A stretch of DNA of 64,000 bases from Tragulus kanchil (Eukaryota > Chordata > Mammalia > Artiodactyla > Tragulidae): positions 120,429,123 to 120,493,122 of the forward strand of contig JAIOJX010000004.1 of the NCBI GenBank assembly GCA_022376925.1. Reading direction: 5' to 3'. The position numbers and the translations under genes are program-made. The notes under the pieces are model-generated. The model was not told the origin of the DNA, searched no databases, and saw only the letters and a list, made by a program, of their open reading frames with translations. Shown here one piece after another: positions 51,515 to 64,000 of the stretch; positions within the stretch are counted from its first letter, which is position 1, and every line of letters starts with the position of its first letter.

Positions 51515-51725
51515 ATAAAATGTATATTAGAGACAGAGTCATTTCTGTTTGGTTGCCCTCCGGCACACAGATTGTAAACCTCACCTGGTCCTCCGGACAA
51601 GAGTATTTGGGGTCATAGGTGCTGTCAGAGGTAAAGAGGTTCCAAATCACACAAATGGCAGTGCCCAGAGGACAGACACACAGTTCACGCTCCCACAATA
51701 GTGGTGAACTCTCAGACAGCCCGTG
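51513..51725 (-). other. Unidentified cysteine-containing reading frame remnant
   Basis: The minus strand is open for about 70 codons. It contains ICVIWNLFTSDS, YDPKYSCPEDQVRF and an N-Q-T sequon near its end. Base composition is higher in GC than the surroundings. It has an unidentified upstream boundary and no start, splice or promoter signal that I trust. It may be a remnant of an endogenous retroviral or other gene; I cannot assign it. Confidence 0.35.
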
Positions 51726-51927
51726 GAGCTCAAGTGGAAGATGATAATTGTGGAATTTTGTTTTCCAGTTTATCCAACCTTACTTTTCATTTTTCACTGT
51801 ATTTTCCATTTAATTCCTTCATATCTTTCAGCCAAAATGTTTAGGATTTAAAAACAAACCAGAAATTTTACAAGCAAACAAACCAAACAAACAAAGATAC
51901 TTTTTTTGAAGGTGGAAAACATTGCTT

Positions 51928-52140
51928 GAGATTCCCAGGTGGTTCAGTGGTAAAAAAAAAAAATCTGCCTGCCTATTCAGGAGAGTTGGGTTTGATCCCT
52001 AAATAGGAAAGATCTTCTGGAGGAGGAAATGGCAACCCACTCCCGTATTCTTGCTGGGGAAAACCCTATGAATAGAGGAGCCTGCTGGGCTATAGTTCTT
52101 GGGATTACAGAGTCAAACATGACCGAGTGACTGACCACAA
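51928..52140 (+). mobile_element. Bov-tA SINE, diverged
   Basis: gagattcccaggtggttcag to gaccgagtgactgaccacaa; an A-run (about 12) replaces part of the tRNA head near 51953. Confidence 0.9.
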
Positions 52141-52691
52141 CTCTGTTAGGAAAATTTACAATTGATATGAAGAATGGTTATTCTAAAATATGTTTCAATT
52201 TTTAAAAGGGTGAAAGGATAAAAACCTTAATTGTCTGAAAGTTCTCTTCATTGGAACATTGTTCCCTGATTGAATGACTCATTCTTCCTTTCTTCTTGGC
52301 AATAATATTATAGCATTCTAGTCATACAAGCTCCAGGAAGTTGTATGTTGGAGAAATCACAAAATTTAAGACATTAAATTTACAAATCAGTTCTCTCATC
52401 TTTTTATATATGAGTCAGATGACTAGATTCCAAGTTTTAAAACATTAATAAAGTATTTATGCAGTCACAATGGCTGTAATTATCAATATGAAAAATTTAG
52501 CATAAAGAATGTTATATCACCATATTTTATAAATGTATTATAAAATAGCATCCCATTTTCATCTCAAATTTAGATCTTAATGACTGGAAATGGAATCTAC
52601 ACAATTCTAAAAAATCAAAACCAAGAAAATAGTATTCTGAGAATAAGTGTGCAGTGGGGCTCATCAGTATTAGAATATATCTAGAACTATT
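52141..52691. other. Intronic, no feature seen
   Basis: AT-rich, nothing recognised. Confidence 0.6.
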
Positions 52692-52893
52692 GGAACTTCC
52701 CTGGTGGCTCAGTGGTAAAGAATCTATCTACAGTGCAGGATATTTGGGTTTGATCTCTGGTCTGGGATGATCTCCCGGAGAAGGAAATGGCAACCCACTC
52801 CAGTACTCTTGCCTAAACAACCCCATGGACAGTGGAGCCTAGCAGGCTGAAGTCCATATGTCACGAAAGAGTCAGAAACAAGTGAACAACGAC
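52692..52893 (+). mobile_element. Bov-tA SINE
   Basis: ggaacttccctggtggctca to aagtgaacaacgacaataaa; sense Bov-tA immediately before D16. Confidence 0.92.
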
Positions 52894-52902
52894 AATAAAA
52901 CT

Positions 52903-55162
52903 TACAAATTAATAAGCAAAAACCTTAATTAAGTAATTTGGGAGACCAGAAATGGCATCTCTAACACCCCATAGCAATAGCAGAGTCCAACAACAAGAAG
53001 AAAGATGGCTCTTCTTTGCTAGCAAGATCTCAGTCATGAAAAGCATGGACTCTGTGTACCTTAGCCCTTCCAACTTCCTTTTTCCCCTCTGTAAAAACAT
53101 TCTCCTCCCTTTGTTGTGCAGGGATTTGCACGTGGCTTGTCCTGTTTGCAGACCCCAAATTGCAATTTTCTGCCCTTCCTAATTGAACCCATCTTTACTG
53201 GAGAATTACCTGACAATCTATTTGTTTCTGATCAGCAAGATATTTTTAAATGGCTAAATTATCATCCAGATCATCTAGACAAATTAACATAAACATTTTC
53301 TTAGCTTCAAAGCTGTTAAATTCTTTGCTTTCAGCTGGAAAGAATAAAGATTTTTCTATTTAGATATCTCTAATGATTTTATTCTCTATCCATTCACGTT
53401 TTAGAGCTAAGGTTTGGATCCAAAGATGTTAAGTTACATTTCACATTCACATGCGTAACTAACAGATTGGCAAAGAGACAAAATAGCATTCTTATTCTTC
53501 AGTCCACTGTGCTTTGGAGAGATGTATAGGTTGCTAAAGAGGATAAAATTTTCAGAATCACTTTGCAGGTCAACCTCTGCTTTTCTTCCAGCTCCCGAAA
53601 CAGACTACTGTAACATGCAAAGACCACACTGTGAGCTAAAATTACTATTCTAAGAATGTAACATTTATAAATTTTTTTTTTCTTTTAAAAGGCAGAGATG
53701 CTTACTTAGGTCAAATATTTGATAAGCAGATGAATTACAGTCTTCCTTGGCTGAGCCCTTGTATTTGGTGAATTAGAGCGTAAATGGGCATTGCAAACAA
53801 ATATAAATAACTTTTCACTTAAAAAATATCTTGCCAGTGCACTCAACTGTTTACCTAATGAATTTACACTTTAAAATCAATAAAAAATTCAATAAATATC
53901 AATTTTATGATTTTTATTGACAATGCAATAGTATCCCACAGATTTCACATGTCCCAAAGTTGTTTGGGGCCAAATTTGATGTAACATATACATTTAGATG
54001 TCTATTAGGATTTTTAATATCTTAAAGAAAAAATAAAACGTACACATTACTAAGCAAAAACCTTAATTAAGTAATTTGGGAGACCAGAAATGGCATCTCT
54101 AACACCCCATAGCAATAGCAGAGTCCAACAACAAGAAGAAAGATGGCTCTTCTTTGCTAGCAAGATCTCAGTCATGAAAAGCATGGACTCTGTGTACCTT
54201 AGCCCTTCCAACTTCCTTTTTCCCCTCTGTAAAAACATTCTCCTCCCTTTGTTGTGCAGGGATTTGCACGTGGCTTGTCCTGTTTGCAGACCCCAAATTG
54301 CAATTTTCTGCCCTTCCTAATTGAACCCATCTTTACTGGAGAATTACCTGACAATCTATTTGTTTCTGATCAGCAAGATATTTTTAAATGGCTAAATTAT
54401 CATCCAGATCATCTAGACAAATTAACATAAACATTTTCTTAGCTTCAAAGCTGTTAAATTCTTTGCTTTCAGCTGGAAAGAATAAAGATTTTTCTATTTA
54501 GATATCTCTAATGATTTTATTCTCTATCCATTCACGTTTTAGAGCTAAGGTTTGGATCCAAAGATGTTAAGTTACATTTCACATTCACATGCGTAACTAA
54601 CAGATTGGCAAAGAGACAAAATAGCATTCTTATTCTTCAGTCCACTGTGCTTTGGAGAGATGTATAGGTTGCTAAAGAGGATAAAATTTTCAGAATCACT
54701 TTGCAGGTCAACCTCTGCTTTTCTTCCAGCTCCCGAAACAGACTACTGTAACATGCAAAGACCACACTGTGAGCTAAAATTACTATTCTAAGAATGTAAC
54801 ATTTATAAATTTTTTTTTTCTTTTAAAAGGCAGAGATGCTTACTTAGGTCAAATATTTGATAAGCAGATGAATTACAGTCTTCCTTGGCTGAGCCCTTGT
54901 ATTTGGTGAATTAGAGCGTAAATGGGCATTGCAAACAAATATAAATAACTTTTCACTTAAAAAATATCTTGCCAGTGCACTCAACTGTTTACCTAATGAA
55001 TTTACACTTTAAAATCAATAAAAAATTCAATAAATATCAATTTTATGATTTTTATTGACAATGCAATAGTATCCCACAGATTTCACATGTCCCAAAGTTG
55101 TTTGGGGCCAAATTTGATGTAACATATACATTTAGATGTCTATTAGGATTTTTAATATCTTA
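52903..55162. repeat. Tandem duplication D16, period 1138 bp
   Basis: Copies are about 52903-54024 and 54041-55162. The first bases of copy 2 (cgtacacattactaagc) are an altered form of cttacaaattaataagc in copy 1. The interior is unique intron, identical in both. Confidence 0.95.
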
Positions 55163-57089
55163 TTGCATTTGTCAATAAAATTTAAACACAAACCTTGCAT
55201 TTATTTGAAAGAAGATGTATTCGCCACTGCAAGCAGCTTTATAAAAACCCTAAGTACCACATATAGCTTAAAAAGGAAAACAGGAAACTGTTAAGCATTT
55301 ATCATATAAATCATATAAAACTTATCTAGGACACAGAGCATTTCGCTGTTCAAAATATAAATTAATAAGTCAATTCCATGGGTTTTGCTAGCAACATTGT
55401 ACAGGTTTCTCAGATACTGTATAAACTGATTTTTTCCCAGAGAAATCTATGAAAATATATTAATATTCTACTAATGTATATTTTAAAATATGAAGTATTT
55501 TTTACATTAGTTGGAAATAACCCATTATTATAAATTAATGAAAGTTAATACTTTTTTTTTAATTTCCTCATGGGATTTGAAACTTAGTTGCAGAGTTTGA
55601 ACTTATGCACTCATGTTTTCAAATAATGATGTCTTTTTTTTTTTTTTTTAGGAAAATTGGTCCTAAAATTTACAATAATTTAAAGAAGACACAGTGTCAT
55701 TAGACATACAAAAGATATCACAGCATAGTAATATGTAACAAATTATAAGAATATGGAGTGTACTGTTGGCCCTAATGTTTCTACGTGGACAGAAAGGATA
55801 CCCTAGAAACTATTATTTCTATAGAAACTTTTTTAAAATTCTTACTTTATAGGTTAGATTTCTGTGTGTTCTGAAATTTTGTCTTGAGATTTTTCAAAAA
55901 TATGTTGTCTTTAAAGGTATCAGTCTTATGAGAAATATAGCCTATTAATAATTAAGATACATCTTTTATGCATCTGGCTTAGCAAAAAAGTCTTCCTTGG
56001 CTGAGCCCTTGTATTTGGTGAATTAGAGCGTAAATGGGCATTGCAAACAAATATAAATAACTTTTCACTTAAAAAATATCTTGCCAGTGCACTCAACTGT
56101 TTACCTAATGAATTTACACTTTAAAATCAATAAAAAATTCAATAAATATCAATTTTATGATTTTTATTGACAATGCAATAGTATCCCACAGATTTCACAT
56201 GTCCCAAAGTTGTTTGGGGCCAAATTTGATGTAACATATACATTTAGATGTCTATTAGGATTTTTAATATCTTATTGCATTTGTCAATAAAATTTAAACA
56301 CAAACCTTGCATTTATTTGAAAGAAGATGTATTCGCCACTGCAAGCAGCTTTATAAAAACCCTAAGTACCACATATAGCTTAAAAAGGAAAACAGGAAAC
56401 TGTTAAGCATTTATCATATAAATCATATAAAACTTATCTAGGACACAGAGCATTTCGCTGTTCAAAATATAAATTAATAAGTCAATTCCATGGGTTTTGC
56501 TAGCAACATTGTACAGGTTTCTCAGATACTGTATAAACTGATTTTTTCCCAGAGAAATCTATGAAAATATATTAATATTCTACTAATGTATATTTTAAAA
56601 TATGAAGTATTTTTTACATTAGTTGGAAATAACCCATTATTATAAATTAATGAAAGTTAATACTTTTTTTTTAATTTCCTCATGGGATTTGAAACTTAGT
56701 TGCAGAGTTTGAACTTATGCACTCATGTTTTCAAATAATGATGTCTTTTTTTTTTTTTTTTAGGAAAATTGGTCCTAAAATTTACAATAATTTAAAGAAG
56801 ACACAGTGTCATTAGACATACAAAAGATATCACAGCATAGTAATATGTAACAAATTATAAGAATATGGAGTGTACTGTTGGCCCTAATGTTTCTACGTGG
56901 ACAGAAAGGATACCCTAGAAACTATTATTTCTATAGAAACTTTTTTAAAATTCTTACTTTATAGGTTAGATTTCTGTGTGTTCTGAAATTTTGTCTTGAG
57001 ATTTTTCAAAAATATGTTGTCTTTAAAGGTATCAGTCTTATGAGAAATATAGCCTATTAATAATTAAGATACATCTTTTTATGCATCTG
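54877..57089. repeat. Tandem duplication D17, period 1112-1113 bp
   Basis: Copies are 54877-55976 and 55989-57089, with 12 bp of filler. One T-run differs by a base near 55968/57079. Chained to D16, so 54877-55162 occurs three times (from 53739, 54877 and 55989). Confidence 0.95.
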
Positions 57090-57488
57090 ATAATCCTATA
57101 CTTATTAAAATTCTTAAATAAGTTAATTTTAAGAAATTTTGTGTGAGGAATCTAGCTTTATTCTCTTGAAAAGAGCTTTGCAATATCATAACAACTCTTT
57201 TCTAAAGGAAAACACTGTATGATTCAGTGTAGCTGAAGATAGCTGCTAATAATTACTGTGCTCAGCACTTCTCTTGACTGTGCCATTTATTTTAGAAAAA
57301 GAAATACCATTTAATATTTTCTTATTTTACAATGAATTAGGAGATTAACCTTAATTTGAACAAGCAATAGAATATTTTAATCTGTTAGTCCAGAAAAGTT
57401 TCCTGTGTTATAAATAACAAGAAAAAATGATTTCCTTATGATCATCTGATTCCAAAATATTATAGTAAAATATCTGCAGTATGTATAT
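57090..57488. other. Intronic, no feature seen
   Basis: AT-rich, nothing recognised. Confidence 0.6.
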
Positions 57489-57682
57489 GTGAGTCACTCA
57501 GTCGTGTCTGACTCTTTGCAATTCCATTGGACTGTAGCCCGCCAGGCTCCTCTGTCCATGAATTTTCCAGATAAGAATGCTGCAGTGGGTAGCCATTTCC
57601 TTCTTCAGGGAATCTTCCTGACCCAAGGATTGAACACAGGTGTCCTATTCATAAGGACTGTACCCTCCCAAAGCCCCATTTC
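57489..57682 (-). mobile_element. Bov-tA SINE, antisense
   Basis: gtgagtcactcagtcgtgtc at the left and a decayed tRNA head at the right; centre gtgggtagccatttccttct is typical. Confidence 0.9.
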
Positions 57683-58407
57683 CTAATGCAATCATAGCAA
57701 GAGCTTTAGAAATTTTACCCAAGAATTAATCCTTTTCAAAGTACCAAAGAATAATAAAACATGCTAAGTAGTTTGGTGGCATGGAGATAATGGAAAGGCA
57801 CTACAGTAAGAATTGAAAAAGGTGGTTTTATTCCTGACATTTACTAACTATATGTGAAATGCATATACATGAATTTGCCATTCTAGACCTCTTTTCTTCA
57901 TTTGTGCAATGAGAAGATTGGAAATTATTATGTCTATGTGCCCTGACTTCTGAGTGTCTCCTTTTGTACTAAGTATATGTTAATTTCCCTTGGATGATCC
58001 AAAAGGAAATTTAAATCCTGTTGGGTCACCCTTATAAATGTAACTCATTACTGTTTTGTACTGTTTGGGGATACACAGTGAGGAAATTCTCTTTCTTAAA
58101 ATTACATGACTTTTTATTCTATGCAAATGACTTTCAAGGTTTATGCTAACAGTTATTTTTAATATTAAATACTGTATTTCAAAATAGCCCTCTTGAGGGA
58201 TTTTCTTCTACTAGTTTTGGATGTGTAGCTACAACCTAGTTTGTTACAGCATTACACATTTATAGTAACACCCAATCACACAGCTGCCTCACTTCCAAAT
58301 ATCTTAAGTAGGTCATTCACAAAGCCAAAACTAATTAAGCTAAAATACTCCGTAGTCTTAGAGAAATAGGTGCCAACATGTAGGTAGTGTCTGCATAAGT
58401 AAATCAC
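57683..58407. other. Intronic, no feature seen
   Basis: AT-rich, nothing recognised. Confidence 0.6.
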
Positions 58408-58450
58408 TGTGCTGCACACCTGAAACTAACACAATATTGTAAATCAATCA
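58408..58450 (+). mobile_element. Short L1 3' end remnant
   Basis: gtgctgcacacctgaaacta followed by acacaatattgtaaatcaat matches the last part of an L1 3' end. Confidence 0.7.
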
Positions 58451-58465
58451 ATTACATAAATAATT

Positions 58466-58784
58466 TTTTTTTGATTTTATTTATTTATCTTTTGGAGGGT
58501 GGGGTGGGGAGGGAGGGGGATGGGCGGGCCACTTCTATTGGCCTTTCACTTCTCCATTTTCATCCGTCTTTGTTCTTTGGCTCCTGTGGGCCTCCCGTAG
58601 CAGTGGCCACTGTCGTCGCAGAGCACCAGTTCTGGGCGCATGCGCGCCAGAGCTCCGACTCGGTAATTGGAAACATCAGTCCAGCCGTTCCGCGGCACGT
58701 GGGATCCTCCCAGGTCAGGGATCCAACCAGCACCCCTTGCACTGCAAGGCGGTGTCTTTACTCACTGGACCACCAGGGGAAGCC
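58466..58784 (-). mobile_element. CHR-like SINE, antisense, near full length
   Basis: T-rich tail at 58466-58490 (reverse of the AAATAAAT tail), GGGGTGGGGAGGGAGG block, body and tRNA-Glu-like head ending in ctggaccaccaggggaagcc. Closely resembles the 29982 and 1818 copies, including CpG sites. A flanking repeat of aaataa(a)t type is weak. Confidence 0.9.
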
Positions 58785-59148
58785 CAAATAAATATTTTTA
58801 AAAAGAAATGTTTACATTTCTTACCTTCTCAAATGTTTACTATCTCTCTAGCTATTTTTCTGAAAACTGTTGTTTCTAGGTTAATTTGAAAGGCAGTCTG
58901 AAAAGTTAGGCCTTAAAGGTCATCTTGCAGATAATCATGCACAAAACAGACCCCTAACTATTTGGAAAGTTATAGTTTAAAATAGATCACAGAGAAAGGA
59001 GCTAACGAAATACCAACAGCAGCAGGCAAGGACAATTCAGTGGAAAGCCAACAGGACTACATAATGAGCCTTTGAGATGAGAAATGAAGCAGAATCCCTG
59101 GGATAAAGCAATCCAGAAATATCGAAAAATCCAGGCAGTAACTAGCAT
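58785..59148. other. Intronic, no feature seen
   Basis: Nothing recognised. Confidence 0.6.
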
Positions 59149-61222
59149 ACTATGTATAGGATAGGAAGTGTTATTTATAATGATTACCATGATTCATCAA
59201 GAACAATTTAAATCATGTTCAGTATGCTCTGTTTTACTCTGATCATGAAGTAAATGGCTTAAGAAAGATTTAGAATCACAGAGTTGTTTGTGCAGAGATC
59301 TTGAAATTTGAGATTTAGGAGGAAATGAAGTATCTTCATGTTCCTTTGGAGCTAACATTTTAATGTGTTTATTTATGTTTATATAAATAATTTAATTGTG
59401 TGCCCTTTTATAGTTTGAACTTCATTGGCGATATTTCATAGTGTCTTTGTTTGTGCCAGTTCAGGAAATTGTTACTAATTAAATTAGACATGAAGTGTTC
59501 TCTTTAGTCCATTGGAACACACTTCCTTAAATTTTGCAAGACTTAGTTCAGAAGCAGTTTGTTAAAAACAAACCCATTATTCATGAACTTGAGAATGGAA
59601 ATTAGGTTCAAGAAAATGAGAAGGTGTTTATCTCAAAACCTTAAGAATCTGAGTGAACTCTTACATCTTTCAGTTTATTCATTCCTGGGTTCTGCCATTT
59701 CCCTTGATCTCTGTGCTGTGTTTAGGCACTCAGTTGTGTCGGATTCTTTGCAACCCCATGGATTGTAGCTCGGCAGGCTTCTCTAATCATGGCGATTCTC
59801 CAGGCAAGAATGATGGAATGGGTTGCCATGCTCTCCTAAAGGGGATCTTCTGGACCCAGGAATCGAGCCCAGGTCTCCCACATTGCTGGCAGATCTATAG
59901 TGGTTCATTTTTGCTTGAGCACTTTCCTTGACAGGGTGTTTACAATGTCACAAGGCACCCATTTGCTGTGAAATGTTTTAATTTTATGAACGTCAAACCA
60001 TCTATTAATTTGGTGTCTTTCTTTAGCTCTAGACACAATGCCTAGTTCTGCCACGGACAGCAGAGCAGATTAATTAAACCCTTTCTTTCAGAAAATATTT
60101 CTTTTCCAGGAAAGCATGCCTGCTTTTCTCAACAAGTCATAATATGTATATTTTTTGTCACATTGGAAATTATAGAATAGATTCTGGGCATATACACTAT
60201 GTATAGGATAGGAAGTGTTATTTATAATGATTACCATGATTCATCAAGAACAATTTAAATCATGTTCAGTATGCTCTGTTTTACTCTGATCATGAAGTAA
60301 ATGGCTTAAGAAAGATTTAGAATCACAGAGTTGTTTGTGCAGAGATCTTGAAATTTGAGATTTAGGAGGAAATGAAGTATCTTCATGTTCCTTTGGAGCT
60401 AACATTTTAATGTGTTTATTTATGTTTATATAAATAATTTAATTGTGTGCCCTTTTATAGTTTGAACTTCATTGGCGATATTTCATAGTGTCTTTGTTTG
60501 TGCCAGTTCAGGAAATTGTTACTAATTAAATTAGACATGAAGTGTTCTCTTTAGTCCATTGGAACACACTTCCTTAAATTTTGCAAGACTTAGTTCAGAA
60601 GCAGTTTGTTAAAAACAAACCCATTATTCATGAACTTGAGAATGGAAATTAGGTTCAAGAAAATGAGAAGGTGTTTATCTCAAAACCTTAAGAATCTGAG
60701 TGAACTCTTACATCTTTCAGTTTATTCATTCCTGGGTTCTGCCATTTCCCTTGATCTCTGTGCTGTGTTTAGGCACTCAGTTGTGTCGGATTCTTTGCAA
60801 CCCCATGGATTGTAGCTCGGCAGGCTTCTCTAATCATGGCGATTCTCCAGGCAAGAATGATGGAATGGGTTGCCATGCTCTCCTAAAGGGGATCTTCTGG
60901 ACCCAGGAATCGAGCCCAGGTCTCCCACATTGCTGGCAGATCTATAGTGGTTCATTTTTGCTTGAGCACTTTCCTTGACAGGGTGTTTACAATGTCACAA
61001 GGCACCCATTTGCTGTGAAATGTTTTAATTTTATGAACGTCAAACCATCTATTAATTTGGTGTCTTTCTTTAGCTCTAGACACAATGCCTAGTTCTGCCA
61101 CGGACAGCAGAGCAGATTAATTAAACCCTTTCTTTCAGAAAATATTTCTTTTCCAGGAAAGCATGCCTGCTTTTCTCAACAAGTCATAATATGTATATTT
61201 TTTTTGTCACATTGCAAATTAT
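59149..61222. repeat. Tandem duplication D18, period 1047-1049 bp
   Basis: Copies are 59149-60173 and 60196-61222, with 22 bp of filler. A T-run near 60151/61198 differs by two bases; otherwise practically identical. Confidence 0.95.
59722..59905 (-). mobile_element. Bov-tA SINE, antisense (D18 copy 1)
   Basis: aggcactcagttgtgtcgga at the left, centre gaatgggttgccatgctctc, and B-box region tcgagcccagg at the right. Repeated at 60769-60952 and, without its left part, at 61951-62035. Confidence 0.9.
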
Positions 61223-63058
61223 TGATTGGTTGCTTCTTGTTTGAGACCAGTAATTCTCAATTACTGCACGTTTGAATCAACAGAAGCCTTCAAAAATAAT
61301 AATATCAGGAAGGTGCAACATACTTTCCCTGACTTCATAAACATTAGAGAACACATAATCCATAGAATACATGAGTATGTTTTCTGCATGTGAAGGACAT
61401 GGTTCAGAGTTTCAGCTCCTCAGTGAAATTACTGTACTGCCATAGGTATGTTTCCCACCTCCTCTGAGTCTCAGTATTTTCATGCAGATAGAAATATAAC
61501 CATGTCTGCTCTGTCTACTTCTTGTGGTAGCTGGGAAGAGCAAATGTTCTCTCTCAGCTGCACATCATCATAGAAATGTTATCATGATTATTATCATCAC
61601 CCAGTAAATTTTTAAAACATAGATTGGTTTCTAATAATTCATATTGTCTGATTGCTCACTCAGTAAGTGCTCTGACTTCTATAGTCTTTTCTAGCCCTGA
61701 GATAGTCTTCCCCTCTTCCTTATTTACTTAAATAAAATAAGACAACCATAGGACTACTCAATAAATATACACATTTGTGGAAAGTCAATAAGAAAAAAAG
61801 GAGAATCTAAGTTATTAAATGGCCCAGTTGACTTAGTCATCATTCTACTGCTCTTTAATTTTTTGGTACTGTATTTCAATCAAACAATATTTATCTTCAG
61901 CATTTTCAAACTAAGTGATTTTCAAGAGAAAATTTTCTGGTCTTTGTTCAGGTTGCCATGCTCTCCTAAAGGGGATCTTCTGGACCCAGGAATCGAGCCC
62001 AGGTCTCCCACATTGCTGGCAGATCTATAGTGGTTCATTTTTGCTTGAGCACTTTCCTTGACAGGGTGTTTACAATGTCACAAGGCACCCATTTGCTGTG
62101 AAATGTTTTAATTTTATGAACGTCAAACCATCTATTAATTTGGTGTCTTTCTTTAGCTCTAGACACAATGCCTAGTTCTGCCACGGACAGCAGAGCAGAT
62201 TAATTAAACCCTTTCTTTCAGAAAATATTTCTTTTCCAGGAAAGCATGCCTGCTTTTCTCAACAAGTCATAATATGTATATTTTTTTTGTCACATTGCAA
62301 ATTATTGATTGGTTGCTTCTTGTTTGAGACCAGTAATTCTCAATTACTGCACGTTTGAATCAACAGAAGCCTTCAAAAATAATAATATCAGGAAGGTGCA
62401 ACATACTTTCCCTGACTTCATAAACATTAGAGAACACATAATCCATAGAATACATGAGTATGTTTTCTGCATGTGAAGGACATGGTTCAGAGTTTCAGCT
62501 CCTCAGTGAAATTACTGTACTGCCATAGGTATGTTTCCCACCTCCTCTGAGTCTCAGTATTTTCATGCAGATAGAAATATAACCATGTCTGCTCTGTCTA
62601 CTTCTTGTGGTAGCTGGGAAGAGCAAATGTTCTCTCTCAGCTGCACATCATCATAGAAATGTTATCATGATTATTATCATCACCCAGTAAATTTTTAAAA
62701 CATAGATTGGTTTCTAATAATTCATATTGTCTGATTGCTCACTCAGTAAGTGCTCTGACTTCTATAGTCTTTTCTAGCCCTGAGATAGTCTTCCCCTCTT
62801 CCTTATTTACTTAAATAAAATAAGACAACCATAGGACTACTCAATAAATATACACATTTGTGGAAAGTCAATAAGAAGAAAAAAAGGAGAATCTAAGTTA
62901 TTAAATGGCCCAGTTGACTTAGTCATCATTCTACTGCTCTTTAATTTTTTGGTACTGTATTTCAATCAAACAATATTTATCTTCAGCATTTTCATGTGTT
63001 TTATATTTAACTAAGAGTACGATTCTGCATCAAGAGAAAATTTTTCTGGTCTTTGTTC
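60868..63058. repeat. Tandem duplication D19, period 1083-1109 bp
   Basis: Copies are 60868-61949 and 61951-63058, almost abutting. Copy 1 lacks most of a stretch present in copy 2 at about 62995-63030, and its last 40 bases are an error-rich version of 63030-63058. Chained to D18: 60868-61222 exists three times. Confidence 0.95.
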
Positions 63059-64000
63059 TGTAACTAACAATTGTATATAGCCTAACAGGGTTGTAAAGAC
63101 ACTACTTAGAAAAAATAGCAAAGGATATGAATTTGATAAATAGTAAATATTAGCTTGATTTAGGAAAACAATTTATAATCATAAAACCTTTAAATATTGA
63201 GAAAATTCTATGTAGTTTCTAGTATTTAAGCATTCAACTTATATATTCGTTTATTTATAAATTCCAGTTTCCCCTTCCTTCTTCAAAAACTTGATGCTAA
63301 AGTACAGAAGATATGTGAAACAATTGATATTTCAACTATATATCTAATCTGAACTATATTATGCTACTGGAGAATGTACTCCGTATTTTCTGAAGCAATA
63401 AAAATGCTGCTTTAGTATAGAAAAGTATTAAAATACTGGAATGATATTTTTAAGGTGGGAAAATTGGGAGTTCAAATGTTATTGTTATAGTTAACACTTT
63501 ATTTTTATGGTAGTTTGCAGATCCCAAGTTTATTTTCATTTTCAAGGATTTTATTCCATTCTGTTTTTTTTTTTAAATTTGATAGTAGTAGGGAAAGGTA
63601 TTTGTTATTAAATAAATGTATGAATAGTTGTCTTTCACATTGTAATATTAACATACTTCATTAGCAGTGAAATAGAACCACATGAATATGGTATTATATT
63701 TTTGAAGGAAAGATGAATCTCATACCATTTTTATTGTTCTCTAAGATAAGCTGATTCTGTTTGAATTCCATGCAATGAAAATAAAATTCTTGTCCAACAT
63801 TGAATTTACTGCCATAGTATTATATTGTCTTGTCATTATCGTTTTTACTAAATCAAAAACTTGATTTAACAAAATTCAGAGCTGAAATTATATATTCCTG
63901 AAGGTTCTCCTATATCACTTGTTCAGTTTGAGCTATAATTAAATTTTGTTATGCTCATGATCAGTTAAGTCAGTGATTTTCACACTTCTTTTCCAAGTAC
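63059..64000. other. Intronic, no feature seen
   Basis: AT-rich intron with no recognised repeat, gene or RNA. Confidence 0.6.

Overview
This is nuclear DNA from a ruminant. BovB (RTE-clade) LINE pieces, Bov-tA SINEs, a CHR-2-like tRNA-Glu SINE family and L1 3' ends occur throughout, and this mix is diagnostic of ruminants. I cannot resolve the genus. The only protein-coding sequence I can defend is one 219-bp internal exon at 30707-30925 (+). It encodes the pore helix, the CIGYG selectivity filter, S6 and the start of the C-linker of the hyperpolarization-activated cation channel HCN1 (exon 4 by size and content). Everything else is AT-rich HCN1 intron (introns 3 and 4) carrying transposable elements. 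None of the many short open reading frames looks like a gene; most lie in SINE/LINE sequence or are chance.

The dominant large-scale structure is 19 near-identical direct duplications. Each has a period of about 1.05-1.2 kb, and the two copies abut or are separated by 0-50 bp of filler. They involve unrelated sequences, and several are chained so that a short segment appears three times. Copies differ mostly by homopolymer-length changes, and filler often looks like an error-rich continuation of the true flank. I read this as unmerged contig or read overlaps in the assembly, not biology. If so, about 21 kb of the 64 kb is redundant and the real locus is about 43 kb. The 25.07-33.51 kb block around the HCN1 exon is free of these duplications.

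Layout: 0-5.2 kb, duplicated intron with a young CHR-like SINE. 5.2-7.1 kb, Bov-tA with a nested CHR-like SINE. 7.1-11.6 kb, decayed sense BovB, then a U6 snRNA/L1 3'-end chimera interrupted by a Bov-tA. 12-15 kb, Bov-tA and an antisense BovB. 15.5-25 kb, duplicated intron and an L1 3' end. 25.1-33.5 kb, single-copy block with the HCN1 exon, SINEs, a GC-rich unknown stretch and two retroposons sharing one target site. 33.5-42.6 kb, duplicated L1, Bov-tA and BovB with an L1 piece nested in BovB. 42.7-48.4 kb, antisense L1, a 71-bp micro-L1 insertion and a BovB 3' end. 48.9-63 kb, more SINEs and duplications. 63-64 kb, plain AT-rich intron.

I found no new multi-gene system. The most informative observations are the systematic duplications, the U6-L1 chimera, the evidence that the CHR-like SINE was active after Bov-tA, and the very short L1 insertions with clean target-site duplications.
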